The translations under genes and the position numbers were made by a program. From Clostridiales bacterium (GTDB taxonomy: Bacteria > Bacillota > Clostridia > Peptostreptococcales > Anaerovoracaceae), in contig SVCU01000001.1 in the NCBI GenBank assembly GCA_015058215.1, forward strand, positions 62,001 to 126,000: a stretch of 64,000 bases of DNA, in the 5' to 3' direction. The notes under the pieces are model-generated. The model did not search any database, was not told where the DNA came from, and was given only the letters and a program-made list of their open reading frames with translations. Shown in pieces: positions 52,514 through 61,413 of the stretch; within the stretch, counting starts at the first letter, position 1; each line of letters opens with the position of its first letter.

Positions 52514-54334
52514 TTAGACGCAATCTCTGTTTGCCAGAACGTTTCTGCGGATCTTCTTGGAGGAAGTCTTTTCGAATTCCGCATGGCGGACACCGATCTT
52601 CTTGATCTTCTTGTACATGGGAAGGCCTTCGTTGGTCTTGTCGATTTCCTTCCACAGCAGTGCCTTGATCTGTTCGTCCACGGGGTCTTCGCCCAGAACT
52701 TCGGCCACCGCTTCTTCGTTGATGCGGATAACAGCCACGATGGTGGTGTCTTCGCCGCTGCTGGCTTCGCCTTCGTAGACCAGGGATTCATCCACATAGG
52801 GGATCAGGCTCAGCAGATATTCCAGTTCTTCGGGGAATACGTTCTTGCCGTTCTTGGTGATGATGACGTTCTTCTTGCGGCCGGTGATGTAGATGAAGCC
52901 CTTGTCATCCATATAACCCAGGTCGCCGGTGTGGTAGAAGCCGTCCTTCAGCACTTCAGCGGTGGCTTCGGGGTTTTCGTAGTAACCCAGCATCACGTTG
53001 CCGCCCTTGACGCAGATCTCGCCGATGCCGGTTTCGGGGTCAGCATGGTCGATCTTGTATTCCATGGTGGGCATCACATGGCCGCAGGAGGTGGGGATGG
53101 GATCGATATCGGGGTTCAGGGTGGCCAGAGGTGCACATTCGGTGAGGCCGTAGCCCTGGAGAGCGATGAAGCCCAGGTCGCCCAGGAAGTTCAGGATGGC
53201 AGGGTCGATGGCAGCGCCGCCGCAGATCATAACGCGCATTCTGCCGCCGAAGACATCGGTGACGGACTTCAGGAGCTTGGGTACCAGATCGAGACCGATC
53301 TTCTTGGTGACCTTGTTCACCTTCAGCACGGTGCGCATGAGGCCGTCCTTGCCGGTCTTCTTGGCAGTGCCCCAGATTCTCTTGTACAGGGTTTCAAACA
53401 GAAGGGGTACGCCCAGGAACAGGGTGGGCTTCACTTCGCCCAGGTTCTTGACGATGTACTTCAGGCCTTCGCAGATGGCGATGGATGCGCCCTTGTACAG
53501 GGGCATCAGGAAGCCGCAGGTGCATTCATAGGTGTGGTGAACGGGCAGTACGGAGAAGAAGATATCGTCTTCCTGCACGTTCATCAGGGTGGGGGATACC
53601 ATCAGGTTGGTGACCAGGTTGCCGTGGGAGATCATTACGCCCTTGGCCAGGCCGGTGGTGCCGGAGGTGAACAGCAGCACGCTCATGGTGTCTCTTTCCA
53701 CCACAGCGTCCACGAACTCGGTGCGGCCTTCTGCCAGGTAAGCCTTACCCTTTTCGATGAGGCCCTTCCAGGTCAGGATGCCTTCGGGCACTTCTTCTGC
53801 GTTCATGCAGATCAGGAGGCGCAGGGAAGTTTCGCCGCCGGCCATGATGTTCATCATCTTCTTCAGGTAACGCTTGGAAACGAACAGGGCTTCCACCTTA
53901 CCGGCCTTCAGAACGTAGGTCAGTTCTTCTTCGCCCAGTTCCTTGTCTACGGGAACTACAACGCCTACGCCGCCGATGACGGCCATATAGGTCATTTCCC
54001 ACTGGTAGCTGTTTTCGCCCATGATACCGATGTGCTTGCCCTTCAGGTCCAGACCGGGTTCGCAGAGCAGGGCGGTGCCCAGTGCGTCGGAATCAGCCTT
54101 GGCTTCTTTGTAGGTGATGGTGCGGTAGGGCTGGTCGGAGGCATCCTTTACGTGGAACGCAACGCTGTCTGCATACTTTTCTGCGCTGGTTTCCCACATG
54201 TGCTTGATGTCAATGACGGGACGGCTGGTCTTGTAGCGGACCAGAGGATCGGTGCTGGCATTAATGGCGGCAATGGTGTCCAGTGCCTGCTGCCATTCCG
54301 CAGCTTTGATTTTTTCGTACTCGACGTGGTTCAT
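52514..54334 (-). CDS. Long-chain acyl-CoA synthetase (AMP-binding), paralog 1
   Basis: 606 residues from ATG 54334, which has AAAGGGAG upstream. LLFTSGTTGLAKGVMISHG is the AMP-binding loop, LQGYGLTECAP the adenine loop, and YHTGDLGYMDDKGFIYITGR the hinge. The C-terminal lysine lies near FEKTSSKKIRRNV. It activates fatty acids to acyl-CoA (or acyl-AMP). It directly follows a close paralog 16 bases upstream. Confidence 0.92.
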   Translation of the reverse strand: MNHVEYEKIKAAEWQQALDTIAAINASTDPLVRYKTSRPVIDIKHMWETSAEKYADSVAFHVKDASDQPYRTITYKEAKADSDALGTALLCEPGLDLKGKHIGIMGENSYQWEMTYMAVIGGVGVVVPVDKELGEEELTYVLKAGKVEALFVSKRYLKKMMNIMAGGETSLRLLICMNAEEVPEGILTWKGLIEKGKAYLAEGRTEFVDAVVERDTMSVLLFTSGTTGLAKGVMISHGNLVTNLMVSPTLMNVQEDDIFFSVLPVHHTYECTCGFLMPLYKGASIAICEGLKYIVKNLGEVKPTLFLGVPLLFETLYKRIWGTAKKTGKDGLMRTVLKVNKVTKKIGLDLVPKLLKSVTDVFGGRMRVMICGGAAIDPAILNFLGDLGFIALQGYGLTECAPLATLNPDIDPIPTSCGHVMPTMEYKIDHADPETGIGEICVKGGNVMLGYYENPEATAEVLKDGFYHTGDLGYMDDKGFIYITGRKKNVIITKNGKNVFPEELEYLLSLIPYVDESLVYEGEASSGEDTTIVAVIRINEEAVAEVLGEDPVDEQIKALLWKEIDKTNEGLPMYKKIKKIGVRHAEFEKTSSKKIRRNVLANRDCV

Positions 54335-54350
54335 AATTGGTTCTCCCTTT

Positions 54351-56114
54351 CTATTTTTGTTCCAGTGCCGTAAAACGCTTGATCTTCTTCGTAGTGGTTT
54401 TTTCAAACTCGGTGTCCCTGAGATCGAAACGCTTGACTCTCTTGTACAAAGGCATCTGGTCGTTGGCTCTGTCCACAGCTTCCTTCACCAGTTTGCGGAT
54501 GTCCTCTTCCGTTTCTGCGCGGAACTGGTTCTGCAGAAGATCACGATTGGGGAAGATGGCGGCCATGACGATGGTTTCGCCGGTCTCTTCTTCTTCCTTG
54601 CCGTAGACCACAACTTCCTTGATGCATTCTTCCTTCATGAGGTAGAACTCCACCTCTTCGGGGAAGATATTTTTACCGTTTTTGGTAACGATCACGTTCT
54701 TTTTCCGGCCGGTGATGTGGACGAAGCCTTCGCTGTCCAGATAGCCGTAATCGCCGGTGTAAAGCCAGCCGTCCTTCAGGACCTTGGCGGTCTCTTCCGG
54801 ATCCTTGTAGTAGCCCAGCATGACGGAGGGGCTCTTGGCTACGATTTCACCGATGCCGCTTTCATCGGGATCCTCGATGCGGATCTCGGTGCCGGGCAGG
54901 GGCATACCCGCGGCGCTGGCTTTGGGTCTTTCGGGGGGATTCAGGGCGATGATGGGGCAGCATTCCGTCATGCCGTAGCCCTGGATCATGGGGATGCCCA
55001 TGGCGCAGAAATCCTCCACCACATTGGGGTCGATGGCTGCTGCGCCGGCGATCAGGAGCTTCATCTGGCCGCCCACCGCTTCGTGGACCGCCTTGAAGAC
55101 CTTGGCTGCGGCCTTGGTCTTGCCGCCGCCCACCGCCTTGGAAAGCTGTACGGCCCGGCGCATGGTCTTGGCCTTGCCGCTCTTTTCCGCAGACTTCCAG
55201 ATCTTTTTGTGGATGGATTCAAACAGCAGGGGCACGCCCAGCATCACGTTGGCCTTGGCTTCGCCCAGATTCTTGACGATGTGCTTCAGGCCTTCACAGT
55301 AAGCCACGGTGTTGCCGCCGTAAAGCACGGCCAGCTGATCGCAGGTCAGTTCGTATGTATGGTGGATGGGCAGCACGGAGAGGGTGGTCAGCCGTTCGAT
55401 GTGCACCACCTTCTGCATGTTCATCACGTTGGCCAGAATGGCCTTCTGGGACAGCATAACGCCCTTGGCGTAGCCGGTGGTGCCGGAGGTGAACAGCAGC
55501 ACGCCCATGGCTTCCGGGTCGATGGGCAGTTCCCGGCAGCGGATGTCGCCGGCCTTCACCTTGGCTCTGCCCCGCTGCACCAGCACCTTGAAGGACAGCT
55601 GATCGTCGGTGTTCTCCGCCAGGTCCATGTTGATGCAGAACTTGGGCTTCTTGCTCTCATCCATCTGACTCAGGGCATCCGTCAGGCGCTTTCCGGTCTT
55701 GCCGGAGAAGATGATGGCCGCAGCTTCCGCCCGTTCCAGCAGGTTGGCGATTTCAACGGGAGGCAGTTCTCTGTCCAGGGGGACCGCAACGCCGATGCCG
55801 CTTTCGATGGCCAGAAAGGACAGGGTCCATTCGTAACGGCTTTCACCGATGATGGCGATCTTTTCATCCTTCAGGCCCAGATCCAGCAGAGAGGTGGCAA
55901 GGCCTTCCATATCGGTGAGGGCGCGGGGATAGCTGATGCCGCAGTAGGGGCCGCCGGGTCGTTCCTTTACCAGGAAGGCATTGCGGTCGCTGTAGATCCG
56001 GGCGCTGGTCTGCACCATCTCGCGCATATTTTCTACATAAAAATTTTCCTCGCAGAACCGGGTAGGCAATGTGGGAACGTTCTTTTTTCGTCTGTTTTCT
56101 CTTGCTTCTTTCAT
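54351..56114 (-). CDS. Long-chain acyl-CoA synthetase (AMP-binding), paralog 2
   Basis: 587 residues. LLFTSGTTGYAKGVMLSQK, IQGYGMTECCP and YTGDYGYLDSEGFVHITGR parallel the downstream gene, as do NVIVTKNGKNIFPEEVEFY and the C-terminal FEKTTTKKIKRF. Clear tandem duplication with divergence in the N-terminal domain, so substrate preference may differ. The start at 56114 opens with a basic stretch (KEARENRRKKN); GAAAGGGAA lies upstream. Confidence 0.92.
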   Translation of the reverse strand: MKEARENRRKKNVPTLPTRFCEENFYVENMREMVQTSARIYSDRNAFLVKERPGGPYCGISYPRALTDMEGLATSLLDLGLKDEKIAIIGESRYEWTLSFLAIESGIGVAVPLDRELPPVEIANLLERAEAAAIIFSGKTGKRLTDALSQMDESKKPKFCINMDLAENTDDQLSFKVLVQRGRAKVKAGDIRCRELPIDPEAMGVLLFTSGTTGYAKGVMLSQKAILANVMNMQKVVHIERLTTLSVLPIHHTYELTCDQLAVLYGGNTVAYCEGLKHIVKNLGEAKANVMLGVPLLFESIHKKIWKSAEKSGKAKTMRRAVQLSKAVGGGKTKAAAKVFKAVHEAVGGQMKLLIAGAAAIDPNVVEDFCAMGIPMIQGYGMTECCPIIALNPPERPKASAAGMPLPGTEIRIEDPDESGIGEIVAKSPSVMLGYYKDPEETAKVLKDGWLYTGDYGYLDSEGFVHITGRKKNVIVTKNGKNIFPEEVEFYLMKEECIKEVVVYGKEEEETGETIVMAAIFPNRDLLQNQFRAETEEDIRKLVKEAVDRANDQMPLYKRVKRFDLRDTEFEKTTTKKIKRFTALEQK

Positions 56115-56197
56115 CTGTACAATTCCCTTTCTTGTGCATCCGAAATGCTCGATTTTCCATTGATAACAAATGTGTCCGTACCTTTTAATTTACCATC

Positions 56198-56226
56198 TTG
56201 ACAAGCCCAGGTCAATCTTATTTAAT
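56198..56226 (+). promoter_or_regulatory. Predicted sigma-A promoter for the EamA transporter
   Basis: TTGACA, 17 bases, TTTAAT. The start codon is 29 bases downstream. Confidence 0.7.
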
Positions 56227-56254
56227 GATTTTGTGGAAAGGACACAAGTATGTC

Positions 56255-57241
56255 ATGAATAAAAAACGTTTGCTCTCCAACTTAATGCTTCTTCTGACCG
56301 CCTTCATCTGGGGGTCTTCTTTCGTGGCCCAAAGCATGGGCAGCGACCATCTGGGCGCCCTCTCCTTCTGCGGCATCCGCTATCCCATCAGCGTCATCGC
56401 CATGATCCCCGTGGTGATGGTGACCCAGGCCGCCAAGCGGAAACGTCTTCTGGCGCAGGCTGCGGATGGTGCCCATGTGCCCACCGCCGGCATTTCCCCC
56501 TTTGACCTTCGCACCTTTGACGGCGCGGAGGAATCTCACCGGAAACAGCAGCGGAAGGATCTGCTGCTGGGCGGCCTGTTCTGCGGTACCTTCATGTTCG
56601 TGGGCACCGTGACCCAGCAGATGGGTCTCGCCTTCACCTCCGCCGGGAAAGCCGGGTTCCTCACCGCCCTCTACGTGGTGCTGGTCCCCATCTTCGCCCT
56701 GCTGGTCTTCCGGCAGAAGCCGGGTCTTCTGGGCTGGGCCGGCGTTCTTCTGGGTGTCGCCGGCCTCTATTTCCTCTGCGTCACCGGCACCTTCACCATC
56801 GAAGGGGGCGACCTGGTGATCCTGCTGGGTTCCCTGTTCTGGGCCGGTCACATCCTGGCCGCCGAATTCTTCATGAAGAAGGGCTGCGACGGCGTGCGGC
56901 TGTCTCAGCTGCAGTTCGCGGTCTGCGGACTGTTCAGCATCATCGCCATGTTCCTCTTCGAGGAGCCTTCCCTGACCGATATCTGGGCCAGCATCATTCC
57001 CCTGCTCTACACCGCCATCCTGTCCTCCGTTGTGGGCTTCACCCTGCAGCTTCTGGGGCAGAAGAACACGAACCCCACGGTGGCTTCCCTGATCCTGAGC
57101 CTGGAATCCGTATTCGCCGCCGTCTGCGGTGCCATCGTACTGCAGGAAACCATGAGCGCACGGGAGATCGGCGGTGCCGCCCTTCTGTTTGCCGGCATCA
57201 TCCTGTCGCAGCTGCCCGCGCCGACAAAAAAGCAGGCGTAA
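56255..57241 (+). CDS. EamA/DMT-family transporter
   Basis: 328 residues from ATG 56255, where MNKKRLLSNLMLLLTAFIWG begins the first membrane segment; the open frame upstream overlaps the promoter. Ten membrane segments are expected, as two EamA repeats. A 45-residue polar loop (RKRLLAQAADGAHVPTAGIS on) after segment 2 is an unusual insert for the family. The exported substrate is unknown. Confidence 0.88.
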   Translation: MNKKRLLSNLMLLLTAFIWGSSFVAQSMGSDHLGALSFCGIRYPISVIAMIPVVMVTQAAKRKRLLAQAADGAHVPTAGISPFDLRTFDGAEESHRKQQRKDLLLGGLFCGTFMFVGTVTQQMGLAFTSAGKAGFLTALYVVLVPIFALLVFRQKPGLLGWAGVLLGVAGLYFLCVTGTFTIEGGDLVILLGSLFWAGHILAAEFFMKKGCDGVRLSQLQFAVCGLFSIIAMFLFEEPSLTDIWASIIPLLYTAILSSVVGFTLQLLGQKNTNPTVASLILSLESVFAAVCGAIVLQETMSAREIGGAALLFAGIILSQLPAPTKKQA

Positions 57242-57312
57242 ACAGGACCCGTCCCGGCAAAGAACCGCGTGCAGGATCCATACCGAAACCGCAGTATGTC
57301 GTTCCCGGAAAC

Positions 57313-57345
57313 AGAAACGGCGTGACCGAAGTCACGCCGTTTTTC
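57313..57345. terminator. Convergent terminator between EamA and XRE-1
   Basis: Stem AACGGCGTGAC / GTCACGCCGTT with loop CGAA and T-run on the + side; A-rich on the left for minus-strand use. Confidence 0.85.
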
Positions 57346-57687
57346 TTACTTATTCCGGGAAAACAGTCTTGCCGTCTTGTAGATGTGCTCCTGCTCGCCG
57401 AGAGTCAGCTCCCGCAGACAGGCGACGGTTTTGGAGATGATGGGCTCTTCTTCCTTTTCGACAGGACGTTCCAGATCCAGCAGCTCGGAGAGGGAAACAT
57501 CCAGTGCGTTTGCGATCTTCAGCAGAGTTCCCAGTGTCAGATTGCGTTCACCCCGTTCGATCTTGCCCAAGTGCGCCGGATTCAGGTCTGCAAGATGAGC
57601 CAGATCCTCGATGTTGTACAGTTTGGCCTTGCGGTAGCTTCGGATCCTGGCACCCAAATCTTTCTGCAGTTGCAGCAGTTGATCCAT
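57346..57687 (-). CDS. XRE-family regulator 1 of a tandem pair
   Basis: 113 residues from ATG 57687, with AAAGGAGG eight bases upstream; TTG 57693 would add two residues. HTH: LGARIRSYRKAKLYNIEDLA and LNPAHLGKIERGERNLTLG. The C-terminal 45 residues (SKTVACLRELTLGEQEHIYK) match the same part of the next gene, so the two are paralogs. It probably acts as a repressor binding the TCCTTATAAG sites around both genes (inference). Confidence 0.88.
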   Translation of the reverse strand: MDQLLQLQKDLGARIRSYRKAKLYNIEDLAHLADLNPAHLGKIERGERNLTLGTLLKIANALDVSLSELLDLERPVEKEEEPIISKTVACLRELTLGEQEHIYKTARLFSRNK

Positions 57688-57716
57688 ATCCAAAGCCTCC
57701 TTTCCGTCAATGCAAA

Positions 57717-57730
57717 CTCCTTATAAGTAC
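57717..57730. promoter_or_regulatory. TCCTTATAAG site 1
   Basis: CTCCTTATAAGTAC between the XRE-1 -10 box and its start codon. Sites with the same core occur at 57782 and 58242. Confidence 0.45.
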
Positions 57731-57757
57731 TATAATCGTTTCGCATTCGATGCACAA
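57729..57757 (-). promoter_or_regulatory. Predicted promoter of XRE-1
   Basis: On the minus strand TTGTGC, 17 bases, TATAGT. The -35 lies in GCTTTGTGCATCG, which is repeated exactly at the XRE-2 promoter. Confidence 0.65.
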
Positions 57758-57781
57758 AGCCACAAGAGTTGTATTTAAATC

Positions 57782-57796
57782 AGTCCTTATAAGTCC
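57782..57796. promoter_or_regulatory. TCCTTATAAG site 2
   Basis: AGTCCTTATAAGTCC overlapping the XRE-2 stop codon and about 25 bases upstream of the XRE-1 -35. Confidence 0.4.
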
Positions 57797-58134
57797 TTTT
57801 TTATCTGCTTCTTTTGTGCCAGTATGCGGGCGGTGCGGTACACATGCTCCCGTTCCTTCAGGGTCAGATCTTTCATACAGGCTGCCGTTTTCAAAAGATA
57901 GGGCTCCGGCACCTCCTCCTTCGGTTCAAACGTGAACACCTCCGTAAACGAAGTGTCCAGTGCAGTCACCACTTTTTCCAGAGTGGCCAGCGTGAAGTTC
58001 AGCTCGCCGCGCTCGATCTTGCTTAAATGCGCTGTATTCAGTTCTGCACGGTATGCCAGTTCCTCCAGGCTGTATTCCTGCTCCAACCGCAGCTGGCGCA
58101 AGCGATCTCCAATTTTCTGCTGCAAATCTTTCAT
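57787..58134 (-). CDS. XRE-family regulator 2 of a tandem pair
   Basis: 115 residues from ATG 58134, with GGAAAGGA upstream. HTH: IGDRLRQLRLEQEYSLEELA and LNTAHLSKIERGELNFTLA. The C-terminal half (LKTAACMKDLTLKEREHVYR) parallels XRE-1 closely. The promoter uses the same -35 block as XRE-1, so the two are likely co-regulated. Divergent to the 92-aa gene at 58376. Confidence 0.88.
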   Translation of the reverse strand: MKDLQQKIGDRLRQLRLEQEYSLEELAYRAELNTAHLSKIERGELNFTLATLEKVVTALDTSFTEVFTFEPKEEVPEPYLLKTAACMKDLTLKEREHVYRTARILAQKKQIKKDL

Positions 58135-58188
58135 GCATCGATCCTTTCCTTGCCAACTGAAATAAGTCGTAAAAGGTTTCCTGGTTCT

Positions 58189-58217
58189 ATGATAAAACCA
58201 CGGGGACCGATGCACAA
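58189..58217 (-). promoter_or_regulatory. Predicted promoter of XRE-2
   Basis: On the minus strand TTGTGC, 17 bases, TATCAT, with the shared GCTTTGTGCATCG block over the -35. Confidence 0.65.
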
Positions 58218-58241
58218 AGCAACGGAATATAAAAGCGTTTA

Positions 58242-58256
58242 GTCCTTATAAGGATT
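58242..58256. promoter_or_regulatory. TCCTTATAAGGA palindromic site 3
   Basis: A perfect 12-bp palindrome (58243-58254) immediately before the TTGACA box at 58255 and upstream of the XRE-2 promoter. It is placed to affect both directions. Confidence 0.5.
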
Positions 58257-58337
58257 GACACGTGTCGAATTTTGCGGTATTTTGTAGAAAAATGTCGAAG
58301 GAAAATACTTGAATGCCGTCGATTGCCGTTGGATAAT
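58255..58337 (+). promoter_or_regulatory. Promoter region of the 92-aa gene with phased Spo0A-like boxes
   Basis: Two possible promoters: TTGACA(58255)-17-TATTTT and TTGAAT(58309)-17-GATAAT. Between them lie TGTCGAA at 58263, TGTAGAA at 58283 and TGTCGAA at 58293, spaced 20 and 10 bases. This is the position of Spo0A-activated sigma-A promoters, boxes just upstream of a -35. Confidence 0.5.
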
Positions 58338-58375
58338 ATAAGTGAAAATCGAATCCGACAAAAAAGGAGGGCCTC

Positions 58376-58654
58376 ATGAAAGCAAACACTATTTACAAGC
58401 AAGAACTGAAATTGAAAGGGTTCCTCACCTACGCCGCCCTGGAGCCCTATATGGACGGCCGCGAATTCCGGACGGAATCCATCGAACTCCGCGAGGACGG
58501 TTCCTGCCGCATTGTCGTTTCCCTGGAAGATGACCGGATCGGTCTTGCCGATTCCGGCGAAGAAAAAACCTTCCATCGCTTCCTGCTTGAGGGAACATTC
58601 GTCCCCATGGATGACGACGGCAACCCCTTGTACGGCAAACCGTTTTCTCTGTAA
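58376..58654 (+). CDS. Unknown 92-residue protein, possibly sporulation-linked
   Basis: ATG 58376 follows AAAGGAGGG. An acidic soluble protein with alternating strand-like segments (FRTESIELREDGSCRIVVSL) and an end in DDDGNPLYGKPFSL. No domain recognised. A terminator follows closely, so it is a single-gene unit. The upstream TGTCGAA boxes suggest control by Spo0A. Confidence 0.7.
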   Translation: MKANTIYKQELKLKGFLTYAALEPYMDGREFRTESIELREDGSCRIVVSLEDDRIGLADSGEEKTFHRFLLEGTFVPMDDDGNPLYGKPFSL

Positions 58655-58698
58655 GCTGTTCCGATCTGCGCATTCTGTTGTGCGATCTTGTTTCATGC

Positions 58699-58731
58699 AA
58701 AAAGCCCCCGCATCCTTGCGGGGGCTTTTTC
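58699..58731. terminator. Terminator after the 92-aa gene
   Basis: AGCCCCCGCA-TCCT-TGCGGGGGCT, ten perfect pairs, A-run before and T5 after. Confidence 0.92.
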
Positions 58732-58844
58732 ATCGCTTGTTTTCTTCGGGCCGCCTCCGGCCTTCGCTCTTTATTTGCGGAAACCGGGGGCGGTTTCCCT
58801 TTTTCGGCGTCTGCTTTATTTTATCTGCCTTTTAGACGTCTGCC

Positions 58845-60029
58845 CTATTTTACCAGCAGCGCCAGGGTATCCAGAGCGGTCTGTACGTGCAGGGCCGCAC
58901 CCACCTGGAAGCAGCTTTCGTCAACGACGAATTTATCGGAATGCACGGCATATTCACCGCCGCCGCCCAGCTTGCTGAAGGCGCCGGGGATCACTGCGGT
59001 GTATTCGGAGAAGTCCTCGGAACCCATGGACAGTACCACCTGGGGCACGATGTCGTCGGAGCCGGTGATCTTGCGGCCGGCAGCAGCGGCGATCTCCATG
59101 CCTTCCGGATCGTTGACCAGGGTATCGGTGATGGATTTGTAGTCGATCTCCACTTCGCAGCCGTAGGCGGAGGCGATGCCTTCCACCTTGCGGCAGAACA
59201 GATCGGGCAGCTTGTTCTTCACCGCACGGGAAAGGGTGCGGCAGGTGCCTTCCAGAACGGCTTCCCCGGAGATGATGTTGAACCGGGTGCCGCTGTGGAC
59301 CTGGCCCACGGTGACCACCACCGCATCAAAGGGGGAAAGTTCGCGGCTGACCAGGGTCTGCAGCTCCAGGATCACGGCTGCGGCACAGACGGTGGCATCC
59401 ACGCCGAACTGGGGAGCTGCGCCGTGGGCGGCCTTGCCCTTGATCACCACGCGGAACATATCGGCTGCCGCTGCGGTGGTTCCTTTCTGGGGGATGACCT
59501 TGCCGGCAGGCTCACCGCCGGCGATGTGGATGCCGTAAATGCGGTCCACGCCTTCCAGGCAGCCCTGGGCGATGGCCAGGCGGGCACCTTCTGCGTTTTC
59601 TTCCGCAGGCTGGAAAATGAACCGGACCTTACCGGCCATCTGCTCTTTGATGTCGTTGATCACCTTGACCGCACCCAGCAGCATGGCCGCATGGGTGTCG
59701 TGACCGCAGGAGTGCATGACGCCGGGAGTTTCGGAAGCGAATTCCACGCCGCTCTGTTCCGTCATGGGGAGAGCGTCGATATCGGCACGAAGGGCTACGC
59801 AGGGCACAGTGCCGTCGGCTTTCTTTGCAGGAACACCGCCTACGATGTCGGCCATAAGACCGGTGGGTTCAAATCGCTTATAGGCGATGCCCAATTTGTC
59901 CAATTCTTCCGCAATGCGGTCGGTGGTGCGCTTTTCCTGCAGGGAAAGTTCGGGGTGGCGGTGCAGGTCTCTGCGGAATTCCACCATGTCGGCCTGGTAA
60001 GCGGCCGCTCTTTCGCGAATGTGATCCAT
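58845..60029 (-). CDS. M20-family amidohydrolase, second paralog
   Basis: 394 residues from ATG 60029; GGAGG lies 11 bases upstream, and 16 in-frame residues before it come from a hairpin repeat. EFRRDLHRHPELSLQEKRT, HSCGHDTHAAMLLG, GKAAHGAAPQFGVDA and MGSEDFSEYT are the M20 aminoacylase motifs with all metal ligands. Likely hydrolyses N-acyl amino acids or similar amides. Confidence 0.92.
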   Translation of the reverse strand: MDHIRERAAAYQADMVEFRRDLHRHPELSLQEKRTTDRIAEELDKLGIAYKRFEPTGLMADIVGGVPAKKADGTVPCVALRADIDALPMTEQSGVEFASETPGVMHSCGHDTHAAMLLGAVKVINDIKEQMAGKVRFIFQPAEENAEGARLAIAQGCLEGVDRIYGIHIAGGEPAGKVIPQKGTTAAAADMFRVVIKGKAAHGAAPQFGVDATVCAAAVILELQTLVSRELSPFDAVVVTVGQVHSGTRFNIISGEAVLEGTCRTLSRAVKNKLPDLFCRKVEGIASAYGCEVEIDYKSITDTLVNDPEGMEIAAAAGRKITGSDDIVPQVVLSMGSEDFSEYTAVIPGAFSKLGGGGEYAVHSDKFVVDESCFQVGAALHVQTALDTLALLVK

Positions 60030-60052
60030 GTTGTGTTGTTCCTCCAAATACC

Positions 60053-60071
60053 GGCGCGCCGGAGGCGCGCC
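60053..60071. repeat. GNA-loop hairpin upstream of the second M20 gene
   Basis: GGCGCGCC-GGA-GGCGCGCC, eight perfect pairs, between the phosphodiesterase stop and the M20 ribosome site. Confidence 0.75.
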
Positions 60072-60099
60072 CCTCACAAAGCTGCCGCGGGGGCGGCTC

Positions 60100-61413
60100 T
60101 TACTTCAGAATTTCTTCGATGACCTTGCCGTCCACGTCGCCCATGTCGAAGCCCAGGATCTTGCCGATGGTGGGAGCTACATCGATGAGGCGGCGTCTGC
60201 CCAGATGCACGCCCTGCTTGAAGGCGGGGCCTGCGGCCTGGAAGGGAGGCTGGGGCCCTCTGTCGGGATGATAGCCGTGAGTGGCCTTGCCCAGCTTGTA
60301 GTCGGTCAGGTCGGGAGTCATGAAAACGGGGCCGGTCCAGTTGTTGCCGAAGGAAGTGCGGCCATCCCCTTCCAGAACGAAGGAGAAATCGCCGTAGAGG
60401 CCTTCTTCTTCCCGGGCTTCCTCGGCGGTGTAGATGCGGCTGATGGGGGTATCGGGCCATTCCTGGATGCGGCACAGAAGGTCGTAGACTCTCTGCTTCA
60501 GGTCTTCGTCTGCGGGATCCTTCAGATACAGGTGGCAGGAGTGGGCCTCGGACTGGATGATGGCATCCCAGCTGAGCATCTTGCCGGTTTCGTCCACCTT
60601 GATGAACCCTTCCTCCCGCAGCAGGGAGTTCAGGTTGAAGGCGCGGTTGATGTTGATCTGGCCGTGGTCGCTGAGGATGATGAAATTGGTATCTTCGAAG
60701 ACACCGGCATCCTTGGTGGCCTGGATCACTTCGCCCAGGTATTCGTCGGCCCAGTGGAGGCGTTCCGTCAGTTCCTGAGAGAACATGCCGAAGGAATGGC
60801 GGGCGTAATCGATGAAGCCCACGTGCAGCAGCAGCAGGTCGGGCTGGTAGCGGCGGATCACTTCGCCGCTGGTGGCTGCGATGAAATCGCCCACTCTGGC
60901 GCGGCCGGATTCCTGTTCCAGATGATGCATATTGGGGTAAACCACGTCTTCCATCATCTGGGGGCTGGTGCCGCTGTCCACAAAACCGTCAGCGGTGAAA
61001 TACTTGATCTTGCCTTCCTGCTTGGACCAGTATTCGGCGATCAGGTAGTCGATGTTTTCGTTGCCGCCGGTGACGGGCCAGAAAATGGAGGCGGTGGTGA
61101 GACCGGCTTCCTTGGCTCTCTGGAAAATATCGGGAACCTTCAGGGAAGAAGAGAACCAGTTCCAGGGGTTAGGGCTGGGCTTTCCGGGGCTGAACTTTTC
61201 GTTGCAGAGCACGCCGTGGCGGCCCACGGTGCAGCCGGTCAGGATGCTGGCGTGAACGGGATAGGTGATGGTGGGATACACGGAGCGCATGGTTTCGATG
61301 CGGGCACCGCTTTCCATGACCCAGCGGAAATTGGGATAGTTCTTCAGGGTTTTATTGATATCCTCGCGCGTCATGGCGTCGAAGGAGATCAGAATGACTT
61401 TCTGCTTGCTCAT
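60100..61413 (-). CDS. Alkaline phosphatase/phosphodiesterase-superfamily protein, paralog 1
   Basis: 437 residues, type I phosphodiesterase/nucleotide pyrophosphatase fold. VILISFDAMTREDI holds the first metal aspartate, TYPVHASILTGCTVG the nucleophile region, and IILSDHGQININ the second metal Asp and His. YHPDRGPQPPFQAAGPAF near the end is also typical. No signal peptide, so cytosolic. Substrate unknown. Overlaps its paralog by four bases (ATGA). Confidence 0.88.
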   Translation of the reverse strand: MSKQKVILISFDAMTREDINKTLKNYPNFRWVMESGARIETMRSVYPTITYPVHASILTGCTVGRHGVLCNEKFSPGKPSPNPWNWFSSSLKVPDIFQRAKEAGLTTASIFWPVTGGNENIDYLIAEYWSKQEGKIKYFTADGFVDSGTSPQMMEDVVYPNMHHLEQESGRARVGDFIAATSGEVIRRYQPDLLLLHVGFIDYARHSFGMFSQELTERLHWADEYLGEVIQATKDAGVFEDTNFIILSDHGQININRAFNLNSLLREEGFIKVDETGKMLSWDAIIQSEAHSCHLYLKDPADEDLKQRVYDLLCRIQEWPDTPISRIYTAEEAREEEGLYGDFSFVLEGDGRTSFGNNWTGPVFMTPDLTDYKLGKATHGYHPDRGPQPPFQAAGPAFKQGVHLGRRRLIDVAPTIGKILGFDMGDVDGKVIEEILK

